Source of the DNA: Bdellovibrionales bacterium RIFOXYC1_FULL_37_79
GTDB taxonomy: Bacteria; Bdellovibrionota; Bacteriovoracia; Bacteriovoracales; Bacteriovoracaceae
Length of the DNA stretch: 64,000 nucleotides
Reading direction: 5' to 3'
NCBI GenBank assembly: GCA_001770015.1
Contig: MEQB01000042.1
Coordinates: 62,001 to 126,000 of the forward strand
In this document: positions 35,324 to 42,932 of the stretch, piece after piece
How the letters are laid out: each line of letters starts with the position of its first letter
Numbering within the stretch: position 1 is the first letter of the stretch
Notes under the pieces: generated by a model
What the model was told of the DNA's origin: nothing
Seen by the model: only the letters and a program-made list of their open reading frames with translations
The model's database searches: none
Position numbers and translations under genes: made by a program

Positions 35324-36166
35324 GTGCTTGCAAAAATACAGCACTCCATTGATGGTACGATTAAAATGCTTTTTAAGCTTTCAGATGGTCAGTTGGTTGA
35401 AACAGTTGCCTTAGTTTTTCGCAAAAAATATACCCTGTGTTTATCATCCCAGGTTGGCTGTCGCTTTAATTGCGTTTTTTGCTTTACCGGAAAACAAAAA
35501 TTACAAAGGAGTTTGACGGCTAAAGAAATCATCGATCAATATTTGGCGGCTTGGAATTATCTCAAAGAAAATAAAAAGACTATAGCCACCGCCAATATTG
35601 TTTTTATGGGCCAAGGTGAGCCACTTGATAATTTTGAAGCCATTAAAGAAAGTATACTATATTTTATGCAAACTGATGGTATCAAGCTTGGACCTCGGCA
35701 AATAACCATATCGACGGCAGGCTATCTTCCTGGTTTGAAGCGTTTTTTGGAACTTCCTCCCATCAATTTGGCCATTTCTCTTCATTGTGCCGACAGTGTG
35801 AAAAGAAGTCAGATCATGCCTATTAATAAAAAATATCCAATTGAAGATATTATTAATGTGGTTAAAAACTTTCCGCTTGCTAAAAAGCAATATATTGCTT
35901 TTGAATATCTGCTTATAAAAAATTTTAACGACCAAATTGATGATGCCTATGGTTTATTTGGCTTGATCAAAGAGTTGAAGGCCATAGTTAATCTTATTCC
36001 TTTTAATCCTTATCCCGGAACCTTATTTGAAAGATCTTCTAAGGATGAGGTGGATGAATTCAAGCAGTGGTTGGTGAAGTTAAGACTGAGGACGATGATC
36101 CGGGCTAGCCGTGGCCTCGATATTATGGCTGCTTGTGGTCAGCTAAGATCCCCTGATCATCGATAA
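35324..36166 (+). CDS. Compact RlmN/Cfr-type radical SAM methyltransferase
   Basis: The 280-residue protein begins with GTG preceded by GAGAAG. It carries the RlmN/Cfr core: QVGCRFNCVFC (C46, C50, C53), FMGQGEPLDNF, ISLHCADS and SRGLDIMAACGQL with the methyl-carrying cysteine at C271. RlmN methylates adenosine 2503 of 23S rRNA and some tRNAs. Typical RlmN/Cfr proteins have about 340-390 residues; here the N-terminal RNA-binding HhH-like domain of about 80-90 residues is missing and nothing matching it lies upstream. Target choice may therefore differ. Its 3' end overlaps the convergent glutathionylspermidine gene by 44 nt. Confidence 0.85.
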   Translation: MLAKIQHSIDGTIKMLFKLSDGQLVETVALVFRKKYTLCLSSQVGCRFNCVFCFTGKQKLQRSLTAKEIIDQYLAAWNYLKENKKTIATANIVFMGQGEPLDNFEAIKESILYFMQTDGIKLGPRQITISTAGYLPGLKRFLELPPINLAISLHCADSVKRSQIMPINKKYPIEDIINVVKNFPLAKKQYIAFEYLLIKNFNDQIDDAYGLFGLIKELKAIVNLIPFNPYPGTLFERSSKDEVDEFKQWLVKLRLRTMIRASRGLDIMAACGQLRSPDHR

Positions 36167-38039
36167 TCCGAAGCGGGAGAATATCACTTGAACTGGTTAA
36201 TATTGGGGAATAATCGGTTCTGGCACAAGATCCAGCGTAATGGTGAAAGACAATAAAGGAGCTGATTTGAATATTTTTTCCATCGACTTTGGGAAGTGGA
36301 AAAAATTCTTGGTATATATAATTTTTTTTGTCAAACTGACCTTCGGTATTGGATAGAATCGCTCCATCTTCTTTGACTATTTTGATATTCTCCCCACATC
36401 TTCCTGAAATTGGTTTAATCACATACCCGTTGGTAAACATATCCTTATTGTAGGTAAAGCTACTTTTTAAAAGGTTGGGATGTTCGGGGTATAATTGAGT
36501 GAGTATCGGTAGGATGGCCTTATTACTTGGAATTAATGTCCAGAAAGGCTCAAATATTTGGATTTTTTCGTGAAGAAGAATATCAAAAAGTCGGGGGTGA
36601 GTGAGCTGTTTACTTCTTTGTTCAAGAAATTGATCCAGAGTTTTAAAGTCCTCAAGTTTTTCATGTCTTAATTGTTCCAGCACGGTTTCCCAGGCCCATG
36701 TCTTCCAGATGATTTTAATTTTAAGACCGTCTGAATCGACAATATTGCCCTTTTTATCAAACGCAAAATCGTCGATACCGCATATTGCTTTGCAAATAAA
36801 TCCAGCTCGCTCAATAGATTCTTTCATAAAAAGAGCATGGTAGGTTTCTTCTGGATTATTATCGTAAAGGATATGAATAACTTTGCTGCCATCGACTCTT
36901 TTCCAGGCTGAAACCAAGTCGGGTTGTAGTTTTTCTCCGGTGCATTTGCCATCGTTGCAACCAAAGTGATCGGCCCATTTTAATTGAACCTTTCCGCATT
37001 CCATATAACAAGAGGCGGAGTCAGCATTGTATTCATATGCCTTGAGACCTTTGCTAGACATTGTAAAATCCAGTCTTCCCGTAATCATGTGATGGTGACG
37101 GTTTTTCCAGGAGTTTTGTATTTTTGGCCAGATGATTTGCGGAATTGAAAAATATGAAAGTAATTCAGGGTTCATCATGACGTGGTCTGTGGCCCGCAGA
37201 AACATCATATGCAATTCATTGCTGACTTGCTTGAGTTCATGTTCAGCAGTTTTGGAAATGCATAAAAACTTATATTGATCAGATTCTGCGCTCGCCAATT
37301 TATGTCCGTTCATCACCTGCACATAAATATTTTCATCTTCGTTTGCAACATTTAACCATGACTGCGATGCCTGGTTGTTATGGGGAATATTTCTCAAAAT
37401 AATGTTAAGTAAATCAGGATTAGGAGCTGTCAATTTTTCGCTATGGGAGGAGTCATCGGTTTGAATTACCCAGCCCAGAATATGGGCCTTTTCACATTCA
37501 CACTTGATCCAGTAGCCGCCATGTAAATCAATTACCGCCTTAAGCTCTCTTGAAAACATCTGTCCATTTGGCCAAATGGAATCTTCAACGTTTTGTTCAA
37601 TGAATCTGATTTTATCGTTAAAGACTTCGGTCACTATCGCCACATGGCCAGTAATTTCAAACTGTCCACCTTCATCCCAGATAAGCATACTTCCCGGTTC
37701 GGGATGTCTTTTGGAGCCATTTTTAAAGGAATGAAGTGGCAGCGTAGCTGCGGTTTGGGAGTGAGGGTTTTTCAAGTCCTTGAGTTTGAAGATGTCATAT
37801 GCCATGGGTACATCTTCAAATGTGTGGCCGGTGTGAAGATACATCCATCTTCTTGCCAGTTCCACGCATTGCCATTTATATCCCATCCAGATGTTATCAA
37901 AGTAACTGCGAAAGGAGTCTCGATCAGAGCTTTTTGACTTTTTTACGCTGTCGTAATTGGATGAATAAACTTTAAGCCCCTTTGGGCCGATGCCAAGTAA
38001 TGTATCGAAAGGAGCTTTGGTTGGTTTTTTTGTATTCAT
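36123..38039 (-). CDS. gss: Bifunctional glutathionylspermidine synthetase/amidase
   Basis: About 638 residues: an N-terminal CHAP-type amidase (catalytic Cys in YKWQCVELARRW at position 58, His in ITGHVAIVTE at about 132) and a C-terminal ATP-grasp synthetase (MITGRLDFTMSSKGLKAYEYNADS, KPISGRCGENI). These Cys/His positions closely match E. coli Gsp (C59/H131), which supports this ATG rather than an upstream TTG at 38075. The synthetase joins glutathione to spermidine and the amidase reverses it. Neither start has a strong ribosome site. Confidence 0.9.
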   Translation of the reverse strand: MNTKKPTKAPFDTLLGIGPKGLKVYSSNYDSVKKSKSSDRDSFRSYFDNIWMGYKWQCVELARRWMYLHTGHTFEDVPMAYDIFKLKDLKNPHSQTAATLPLHSFKNGSKRHPEPGSMLIWDEGGQFEITGHVAIVTEVFNDKIRFIEQNVEDSIWPNGQMFSRELKAVIDLHGGYWIKCECEKAHILGWVIQTDDSSHSEKLTAPNPDLLNIILRNIPHNNQASQSWLNVANEDENIYVQVMNGHKLASAESDQYKFLCISKTAEHELKQVSNELHMMFLRATDHVMMNPELLSYFSIPQIIWPKIQNSWKNRHHHMITGRLDFTMSSKGLKAYEYNADSASCYMECGKVQLKWADHFGCNDGKCTGEKLQPDLVSAWKRVDGSKVIHILYDNNPEETYHALFMKESIERAGFICKAICGIDDFAFDKKGNIVDSDGLKIKIIWKTWAWETVLEQLRHEKLEDFKTLDQFLEQRSKQLTHPRLFDILLHEKIQIFEPFWTLIPSNKAILPILTQLYPEHPNLLKSSFTYNKDMFTNGYVIKPISGRCGENIKIVKEDGAILSNTEGQFDKKNYIYQEFFPLPKVDGKNIQISSFIVFHHYAGSCARTDYSPILTSSSDILPLRIIDDQGILADHKQP

Positions 38040-38191
38040 TTTTATTAGTGGAATTGTTTTAGCCAAACTTACCAATATAATTAATGGGTGACAAAAAAAA
38101 TGTATTACATTTTTACATAATGATTAATTAGGATTTGCACTCAGTGCTGCGGTGTGCTGGGTTAATGCGATTTGAATTAGGGGGTAGAACT

Positions 38192-38230
38192 ATGAAGATG
38201 TTTATTATTTTTTTAATAATAGTACTATAG
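38192..38230 (+). CDS. Tiny hydrophobic ORF with strong ribosome site (12 codons)
   Basis: ATG preceded by AGGGGG at a good distance opens a 12-codon frame, MKMFIIFLIIVL, then TAG. It resembles the start of a signal peptide. Read-through would reach only a few more residues. It could be a leader peptide, a small membrane peptide or the remnant of an exported-protein gene. Coding status is uncertain. The rest of the 38040-38293 gap shows nothing else I can support. Confidence 0.3.
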   Translation: MKMFIIFLIIVL

Positions 38231-38293
38231 GGTATCAAATTAACGAGAATTTTTAATTTTATCCATCTATCTTGTTTTAGATTTTTGATCTCA

Positions 38294-39136
38294 CTAAAAA
38301 ATCCTCTTTCTTAAAAATACTATCGCAATAAAATAAATAATACTGCTTAAAATAATAATCACTGGGCCAGAGGGAGCATTAATTTCGTAGCTGATAGCAA
38401 GCCCGGTAATTACAGTAAAAAGAGAAATGAGAATGGAATAAATAATCATGCTTTTGATATTTTTTGATAAAACGCTGGCAATTCCTGAGGGAATAGTAAG
38501 CATAGCTACAATCATGACAATGCCCACCACGTTGATAAGCATGACGACAGTGATGGCAATTAAAACTAGTAAGAGGATGTAATAAAATCTGGTATTGATT
38601 CCTCTAAGTCTTGCAAATTCTTCATCAAAACAAATAGAAACAAATTTATTAAAAAATAAAATAGTTATGGTTAAAACCAAAATGTCCAAGATGATAACCG
38701 TGATGAGATCTTCAAGTCCGACCATAAGTATGCTGCCAAAGAGATAACTCATAGGATCGGTATATCCTGGGGTGTAGTAAATGAGAATTAAGCCGATGGC
38801 CATACCAAATGCCCATAAGGCCCCAATCAAAGTATCTTCGCGTTCCTTATAGTAGATGGTGAAGTAACCAATCAGCAAGGCTGAAAAAATCGCCATTAAA
38901 ATTGCACCAATTTGAGGAGTCATCCAAGTAATTTCATGTACCTTGTTTAAATACATTCCCAGTCCTATGCCGCCAAGAATACAATGAGAAATAGCACCGG
39001 CAATAAAGCTGACCCGCTTGATAACCACAAATGTTCCCATGATACCAAAAGCAAAGGAGGCAAAAATGCCAATTAAGGTGGCATACATAAGAAAAACCAT
39101 ATCGGGGTTGAAGATATCTATAAAAAATTGAATCAT
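38294..39136 (-). CDS. znuB: Zinc ABC transporter permease ZnuB
   Basis: The 280-residue ABC-3 family permease has eight or nine hydrophobic helices and the typical GTFVVIKRVSFIAGAISHCILGGIGLG segment. It forms the inner-membrane channel of a metal importer with ZnuC and ZnuA. Its start overlaps znuC by 4 nt (ATGA type). Zinc as substrate follows from the His-rich ZnuA and the operon's metal-binding regulator candidate; manganese cannot be excluded from the permease alone. Confidence 0.92.
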   Translation of the reverse strand: MIQFFIDIFNPDMVFLMYATLIGIFASFAFGIMGTFVVIKRVSFIAGAISHCILGGIGLGMYLNKVHEITWMTPQIGAILMAIFSALLIGYFTIYYKEREDTLIGALWAFGMAIGLILIYYTPGYTDPMSYLFGSILMVGLEDLITVIILDILVLTITILFFNKFVSICFDEEFARLRGINTRFYYILLLVLIAITVVMLINVVGIVMIVAMLTIPSGIASVLSKNIKSMIIYSILISLFTVITGLAISYEINAPSGPVIIILSSIIYFIAIVFLRKRIF

Positions 39137-39879
39137 TTGGTTTTTACCTCATGGTCATGGGCAATATATTGATATTTTTTAGAAATGATTTCTTGGAAAT
39201 TTTTTTCATTAATTTCATTTGGATAATGAATGTGAGAATCCTTATTAATACATATAACGTAATCGACCAAGGATGATACAAATTGATATTCGTGAGATAC
39301 CATAATTATACTCATTTCAGCATTGAGCTTTTTCAAAAGATCTAAAAGTATTTGTTCATGGTGGGTATCGATACCGGCACTTGGTTCATCCAGAATAAGA
39401 ATTTTGGGCCGACAAGTGAGCGCCCTGGCAATCAAAACTCTTTGCTTTTGCCCTCCCGATAAAGAGGAAAAAAAGGCGTTTTGGTATTCGATGACATTCA
39501 TTTTGGTCATGGCCTCTATGGCATTTTGGTGATCCTTTTGGGTGTATAGGCCAATAAAGCGATGTCCGAGACACCCCATTAAAACAACCTCTTCCACTGT
39601 AATCGGTATTTGAGGATCAAAAACCAGATGCTGAGGGAGGTATGCAATTTTATGAGGATTTTTGCCCGGTTTTGTTCCAAAAATTTGAACACTACCTGAC
39701 TGTGGTGATAAAAGACCGAGTAAAATTTTGACCAAAGTGGTTTTTCCTCCACCATTGGGCCCGATTATCCCGACGAACTCATTTTCACAAATTTTAAAGG
39801 AAATGTTTTCTAAAACATTTTTATCCAAATGTTCATAAGTAAAATTTAATTTATCAACTTCTATTATAATATTTTTCAT
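39133..39879 (-). CDS. znuC: Zinc ABC transporter ATP-binding protein ZnuC
   Basis: The 248-residue ABC ATPase has Walker A GPNGGGKTT (40-48), signature LSGGQKQR (140-147), Walker B LILDEPS (161-167) and the switch histidine in MVSHE. It powers zinc uptake across the inner membrane. It lies 4 nt after znuA and overlaps znuB by 4 nt, showing a tightly coupled operon. Confidence 0.93.
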   Translation of the reverse strand: MKNIIIEVDKLNFTYEHLDKNVLENISFKICENEFVGIIGPNGGGKTTLVKILLGLLSPQSGSVQIFGTKPGKNPHKIAYLPQHLVFDPQIPITVEEVVLMGCLGHRFIGLYTQKDHQNAIEAMTKMNVIEYQNAFFSSLSGGQKQRVLIARALTCRPKILILDEPSAGIDTHHEQILLDLLKKLNAEMSIIMVSHEYQFVSSLVDYVICINKDSHIHYPNEINEKNFQEIISKKYQYIAHDHEVKTK

Positions 39880-39883
39880 GGGG

Positions 39884-40735
39884 TTATTCGTAAGCCTTTT
39901 TTATAGCATTTGCCATGTCTATAAAGTTTTTTAATACATTTTTTTCCAGCGGATTGATGGAAACGACTTCTCCCTTTATTCCATCTGCAATGGTTTGAGC
40001 TGCTTTGGTGGAAAACTGAGGAGACACAAAAATTACTTTGGTTTTGTCTTCTTTGGCCTGTTTAATAATATGGGCGATGTGTTTCGGGGAAGGGGATTTT
40101 CCTTCCAGTTCAATTGCTTCTTGTAATAAATCAAATGCATTCAGAAAATACCCAAATGCCGGATGGAAAACAAATACTTTTTTACCTTTGAGAGGGGCGA
40201 GTAATTGATTGGTTACAGTTATTGTTTGATTGAATTGGGATTTAAAATTTACTAAATTTTTTTGATAGGTTGGTTGATTGTTTGGATCATGTTTGGAGAG
40301 TGTTGATGCAATAATTTCTGCCATATTATTAATGGCAATAGGGGATAGCCAGATATGAGGATCAAATTCATTTTCATTATGTCCTTGCTTGTCTCCATGG
40401 TCATGGGAGCTTTCCATTTTTCTTTTTTTAAAATTTTGATCTAGCATGATAATACTTAGACCCTTCTGAGAATTTATTTTATTTAATATGATGGATTCAA
40501 ATTGGGCACCTATTGCGAAATAAAACTGGGCCGTACTTATTTTTTTTATTTGTTCAGGTGAGGGAGTATAAGTGTGAGGGTCTTTGCCCTGTCCAATCAA
40601 AGTGGTGGTAGCAACCAGGTTTTTGCCGATTTCTTCCACTAAAAAAGTAACTGGCTCAATACTGGTAATAATATTGATTTGTGCTTGCGTGCTCGAAATC
40701 AAAAGAAAAGTTAGAATAAAAAATAAATTTTTCAT
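39884..40735 (-). CDS. znuA: Zinc-binding periplasmic protein ZnuA
   Basis: The 283-residue cluster-9 substrate-binding protein has a signal peptide (MKNLFFILTFLLISSTQA). Metal ligands include H54 in DPHTYTPSPEQ, the His of FDPHIWLSP, the His of FVFHPAFGYFL, and a His/Asp-rich loop (SSHDHGDKQGHNENE) typical of zinc-specific ZnuA. It captures zinc in the periplasm and delivers it to ZnuB. It begins one base after the regulator gene stop codon. Confidence 0.94.
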   Translation of the reverse strand: MKNLFFILTFLLISSTQAQINIITSIEPVTFLVEEIGKNLVATTTLIGQGKDPHTYTPSPEQIKKISTAQFYFAIGAQFESIILNKINSQKGLSIIMLDQNFKKRKMESSHDHGDKQGHNENEFDPHIWLSPIAINNMAEIIASTLSKHDPNNQPTYQKNLVNFKSQFNQTITVTNQLLAPLKGKKVFVFHPAFGYFLNAFDLLQEAIELEGKSPSPKHIAHIIKQAKEDKTKVIFVSPQFSTKAAQTIADGIKGEVVSINPLEKNVLKNFIDMANAIKKAYE

Positions 40736-40736
40736 A

Positions 40737-40997
40737 TTATTTCCTGCATTTAATTATATTTGAATTGCATTTTTTACATTCATTTATAGAATGATTTTTC
40801 AAAAAACTATTAAGGTGATTCATTTCATCTTGAGTCATAGTACCCTTTCCTCTACAAAGCGGGCACGTGTGTTTCATGGCCTGTAAAACAGCCTCTCTAA
40901 TGAAGTCTGAACTGTTTGGGAGTGACTTAATATATTTTGCCAGATCGGCGTCGACTTTGAATGTGATGACTTCTTTGGATGTTGATTTTTCTTTCAT
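40737..40997 (-). CDS. Ribbon-helix-helix protein with Cys cluster, probable zinc-responsive regulator of znu
   Basis: The 86-residue protein joins an N-terminal ribbon-helix-helix DNA-binding segment (EVITFKVDADLAKYIKSLP, then NSSDFIREAVLQAM) to a metal-binding tail: H43, CPLC (45-48), H61, H69, CKKC (74-77) and C84. It is the first gene of the znuACB operon, one base from znuA, and a perfect 12-bp inverted repeat overlaps its promoter. The natural reading is an autoregulated repressor that senses zinc, a role usually filled by Zur. Similar RHH/Cys-cluster proteins occur near metal genes in other proteobacteria, but I know of no characterised member. Confidence 0.82.
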   Translation of the reverse strand: MKEKSTSKEVITFKVDADLAKYIKSLPNSSDFIREAVLQAMKHTCPLCRGKGTMTQDEMNHLNSFLKNHSINECKKCNSNIIKCRK

Positions 40998-41001
40998 AAG
41001 A

Positions 41002-41028
41002 AGAAAGTATTACAAAGTAATACTTTCT
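41002..41028. promoter_or_regulatory. Inverted-repeat operator in the znu promoter
   Basis: Half-sites AGAAAGTATTAC (41002-41013) and GTAATACTTTCT (41017-41028) form a perfect 12-bp inverted repeat with an AAA spacer, 5 nt upstream of the RHH gene ATG. It covers the interval between the -35 and -10 elements and the -10 itself, so a bound repressor would block RNA polymerase. Palindromes of this type suit dimeric ribbon-helix-helix proteins. Confidence 0.78.
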
Positions 41029-41033
41029 GTCAA
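41004..41033 (-). promoter_or_regulatory. Promoter of the RHH-znuACB operon
   Basis: On the minus strand a perfect TTGACA (41028-41033) is followed after 18 nt by TACTTT (41004-41009); a TAATAC with 15-nt spacing is a second option. The transcript start would fall at or within a few bases of the ATG (40997), and no Shine-Dalgarno sequence is present, so the mRNA may be leaderless. Confidence 0.6.
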
Positions 41034-41040
41034 TTCTGTT

Positions 41041-41889
41041 CTAGTTTTGACATTTTTGCTTGATTCGATCAGAAGAACCACCTCTATCCTCAGCGACATT
41101 TGCCATAATTTTCCAGTCTGCTTGGCAACCAATATTTTCTTTGTCAAGTAAGAGATCAATTATATCATAGCGTTTATAGTATATGGCGGTATAAAGGGGT
41201 GTTCTTTTTACAAAATCTCCATTGAGATTGATATCCAGCTCTTGGTAGTCTGTTTTGGATTTATCTATAAAAGCAATGCTGTGTTGAGCGTATTCATCGA
41301 TCCCTTTAAACGCATCAGGATCAGGGATTTGTTCAATAAGATAGGGCTTGGTTGTAAAATAAGCAGGAATGTCAGGTTGCCCTTCAATGGAATTCGGATG
41401 AGAGACAGAATGATAGGTTATATGTTTAATAAGAATCGACATAGCATTATAGTGGCCATATGCTGCGAGTATATGGATAGGATATTTTGAATTATCGCAG
41501 CTATAATGGATAAATTTCCCATCTCCTGTATGCTCTAAAATAAACTTGAAAATACTTGTATCGGGATTACTGTTGTTTGTGTTGGTTGCGTAGATTGCAG
41601 CAATTTGTGGAAGAGTAAGATTATAATAAATCGAATCAGCGAAGTTAGAATTGAAGCAACTGGATCTAAATCTGATTGTTGCAACTTCGTTATAAAGGCG
41701 TTTAACTTCTTCTAAATTTTGTTGCACGATTGCGTCAGCTACTTTTTTAAAAATATCTTCCCCAGATCCCGCCGTTATTGGATTTATGCCTCGTTCATCT
41801 TTATCATTTTTTGGCCGACTTCCTCCTCCTGAACAAGATAGAAGTGCTAATGTAGCAATTGTTAGTAATGATAGATAAAATTTATTCAT
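41041..41889 (-). CDS. Ankyrin-repeat lipoprotein
   Basis: The 282-residue protein starts at 41889, just after GGGGAG; a longer in-frame ORF to 41943 runs into the upstream direct repeat. A lipobox (LATLALLSC) marks it as a lipoprotein. Two ankyrin-like repeats are visible, YPIHILAAYGHYNAMSILIKH and RTPLYTAIYYKRYDIIDLLLDKE, separated by a non-repeat insert. Ankyrin repeats mediate protein-protein contact; the partner is unknown. The gene lies downstream of a direct-repeat copy of the rlmH end, so before cassette insertion it probably followed rlmH directly. Confidence 0.75.
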   Translation of the reverse strand: MNKFYLSLLTIATLALLSCSGGGSRPKNDKDERGINPITAGSGEDIFKKVADAIVQQNLEEVKRLYNEVATIRFRSSCFNSNFADSIYYNLTLPQIAAIYATNTNNSNPDTSIFKFILEHTGDGKFIHYSCDNSKYPIHILAAYGHYNAMSILIKHITYHSVSHPNSIEGQPDIPAYFTTKPYLIEQIPDPDAFKGIDEYAQHSIAFIDKSKTDYQELDINLNGDFVKRTPLYTAIYYKRYDIIDLLLDKENIGCQADWKIMANVAEDRGGSSDRIKQKCQN

Positions 41890-41922
41890 AAAAACTCCCC
41901 AGTCATTTGTTAATTTTTTAAC

Positions 41923-42039
41923 ATTTTGAAGCCTAGAGGTCAATATTTCCCCATGAAGTTGGTAAAATGGTTATTGGCTTTCTTTTTATTTATGATAGAG
42001 GTGATGAGTGTGGATGGTTTGGGCCTGATAAAGCTGTTC
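41923..42039. repeat. Direct repeat copy 1 (rlmH 3'-end remnant, attL/attR-like)
   Basis: This 117-bp segment matches 42933-43049 in direct orientation with 8 differences, all transitions, about 93% identity and no gaps. Positions 41986-42039 on the minus strand read EQLYQAQTIHTHHLYHK then stop, a remnant of the rlmH C terminus carrying R-to-Q and P-to-L changes relative to the intact gene. The other 63 nt match the sequence just downstream of rlmH. Confidence 0.93.
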
Positions 42040-42157
42040 GCCATTTAAAATCTGTTGTTGATTATTTTTGCCATAAATTTTCTCAAATCTGAAAGTTATA
42101 TTTTTCATGGTATTTTACACTTTACGAAATCAGTTAATTGTTGTGTTTTATTTTTTT

Positions 42158-42589
42158 ATGAAAAATGAAAAAAGAATTGCCATTTATGAAGTTCATAAAA
42201 TAAAAGCCATTGAACATTTTTTAATGGCAGAAAAGGCGATAAACCATGAGGTTAATCCTCTTTACGAGCAAATGGTTATGAATTGTCACATGGGAGTTGA
42301 GATGATTATGAAAGCTGCCATTTATAAATTTGGTGGAATCCCGCCAACACATGGTCCCGAAGGCCATAACTTATTGAAAATTGCCAGTACTAAAATTGGC
42401 AAAAGGAAATTATTACTCGATGCAATAAATTCTACTGGATTTATACAGCCTTTGTGGCATAAAATAGTGTCAGCGTGGAATATCAATAAGCGCTACGAAT
42501 TTATGGGGCTTTCACCGCTTGATTATGATGATTTATATGAAGCTTATGAAAGGTTTTACAGATGGATAGTAGCAAAATTTGTAGATTAG
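42158..42589 (+). CDS. HEPN-domain protein of the rlmH cassette
   Basis: The 143-residue protein is helical and fits the HEPN fold: AEKAINHEVNP, CHMGVEMIMKAAIYKFGGIPPTHGPEGHNLLKIAS (about 43-77) and WNINKRYEFMGLSP near 97-110, resembling the conserved THdl and RYP segments of PF05168-type HEPN proteins. These often act in toxin-antitoxin, abortive-infection or nucleotide-linked systems, usually with an MNT nucleotidyltransferase, which is absent here. An ATG at 42107 would add a hydrophobic 17-residue lead; neither start has a clear ribosome site, so the start is uncertain. The last 28 nt overlap the next gene. Confidence 0.7.
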   Translation: MKNEKRIAIYEVHKIKAIEHFLMAEKAINHEVNPLYEQMVMNCHMGVEMIMKAAIYKFGGIPPTHGPEGHNLLKIASTKIGKRKLLLDAINSTGFIQPLWHKIVSAWNINKRYEFMGLSPLDYDDLYEAYERFYRWIVAKFVD

Positions 42590-42885
42590 TTAAAGATCAA
42601 CTTCAATCAATGGAAGTAACGGAAATATTTGCATCGATTGAAGATGAGGATTGTATTCGATTGGAAATTGTATCTAATTATTTTCAAGGAATGCGAATCA
42701 TAAAGCGAATTGAACTTTTATCAAAGTTGCTTCAGAAAATAGCCATGAATGAACTTAAAGATTATCACTTAATCTTTAATCCTTTAACTATCAATGAAAA
42801 ATCTAGTAATGTTGATGAAACTGCAAATCGTCTATCTACAGACGGTAAACAATTAAATGGCATTGCAGCTCAAACCAATTTGTAA
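42562..42885 (+). CDS. Small BolA/IbaG-like protein paired with the HEPN protein
   Basis: The 107-residue protein resembles BolA/IbaG: an N-terminal helix (KICRLVKDQLQS), a strand, then IRLEIVSNYFQGMRIIKRIELLSKLL, which parallels the F-x-G-x5-R/K helix-turn-helix-like region of the family, and a following strand (YHLIFNPLTINEK). The final ~28 residues are an extra polar tail. The usual BolA Cys/His iron ligands are not obvious. AAAGG lies 8 nt before the ATG. It overlaps the HEPN gene by 28 nt, which strongly suggests a functional pair. The BolA assignment is by eye and moderate. Confidence 0.62.
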   Translation: MDSSKICRLVKDQLQSMEVTEIFASIEDEDCIRLEIVSNYFQGMRIIKRIELLSKLLQKIAMNELKDYHLIFNPLTINEKSSNVDETANRLSTDGKQLNGIAAQTNL

Positions 42886-42932
42886 ATATTGCTATCAGAT
42901 GGTTGAAGAACATCTATTCGGGAGTGATAAGA

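Noticed and set aside
42107-42157. Earlier start for the HEPN gene
   Set aside because: The extra 17 residues are a hydrophobic stretch unlike the domain start and have no Shine-Dalgarno sequence. It is kept only as an alternative.
42158-42200. R-x6-H near the HEPN N terminus as the catalytic RNase motif
   Set aside because: R6 and H13 fit the spacing, but the motif normally lies in a later helix, so RNase activity is not claimed.
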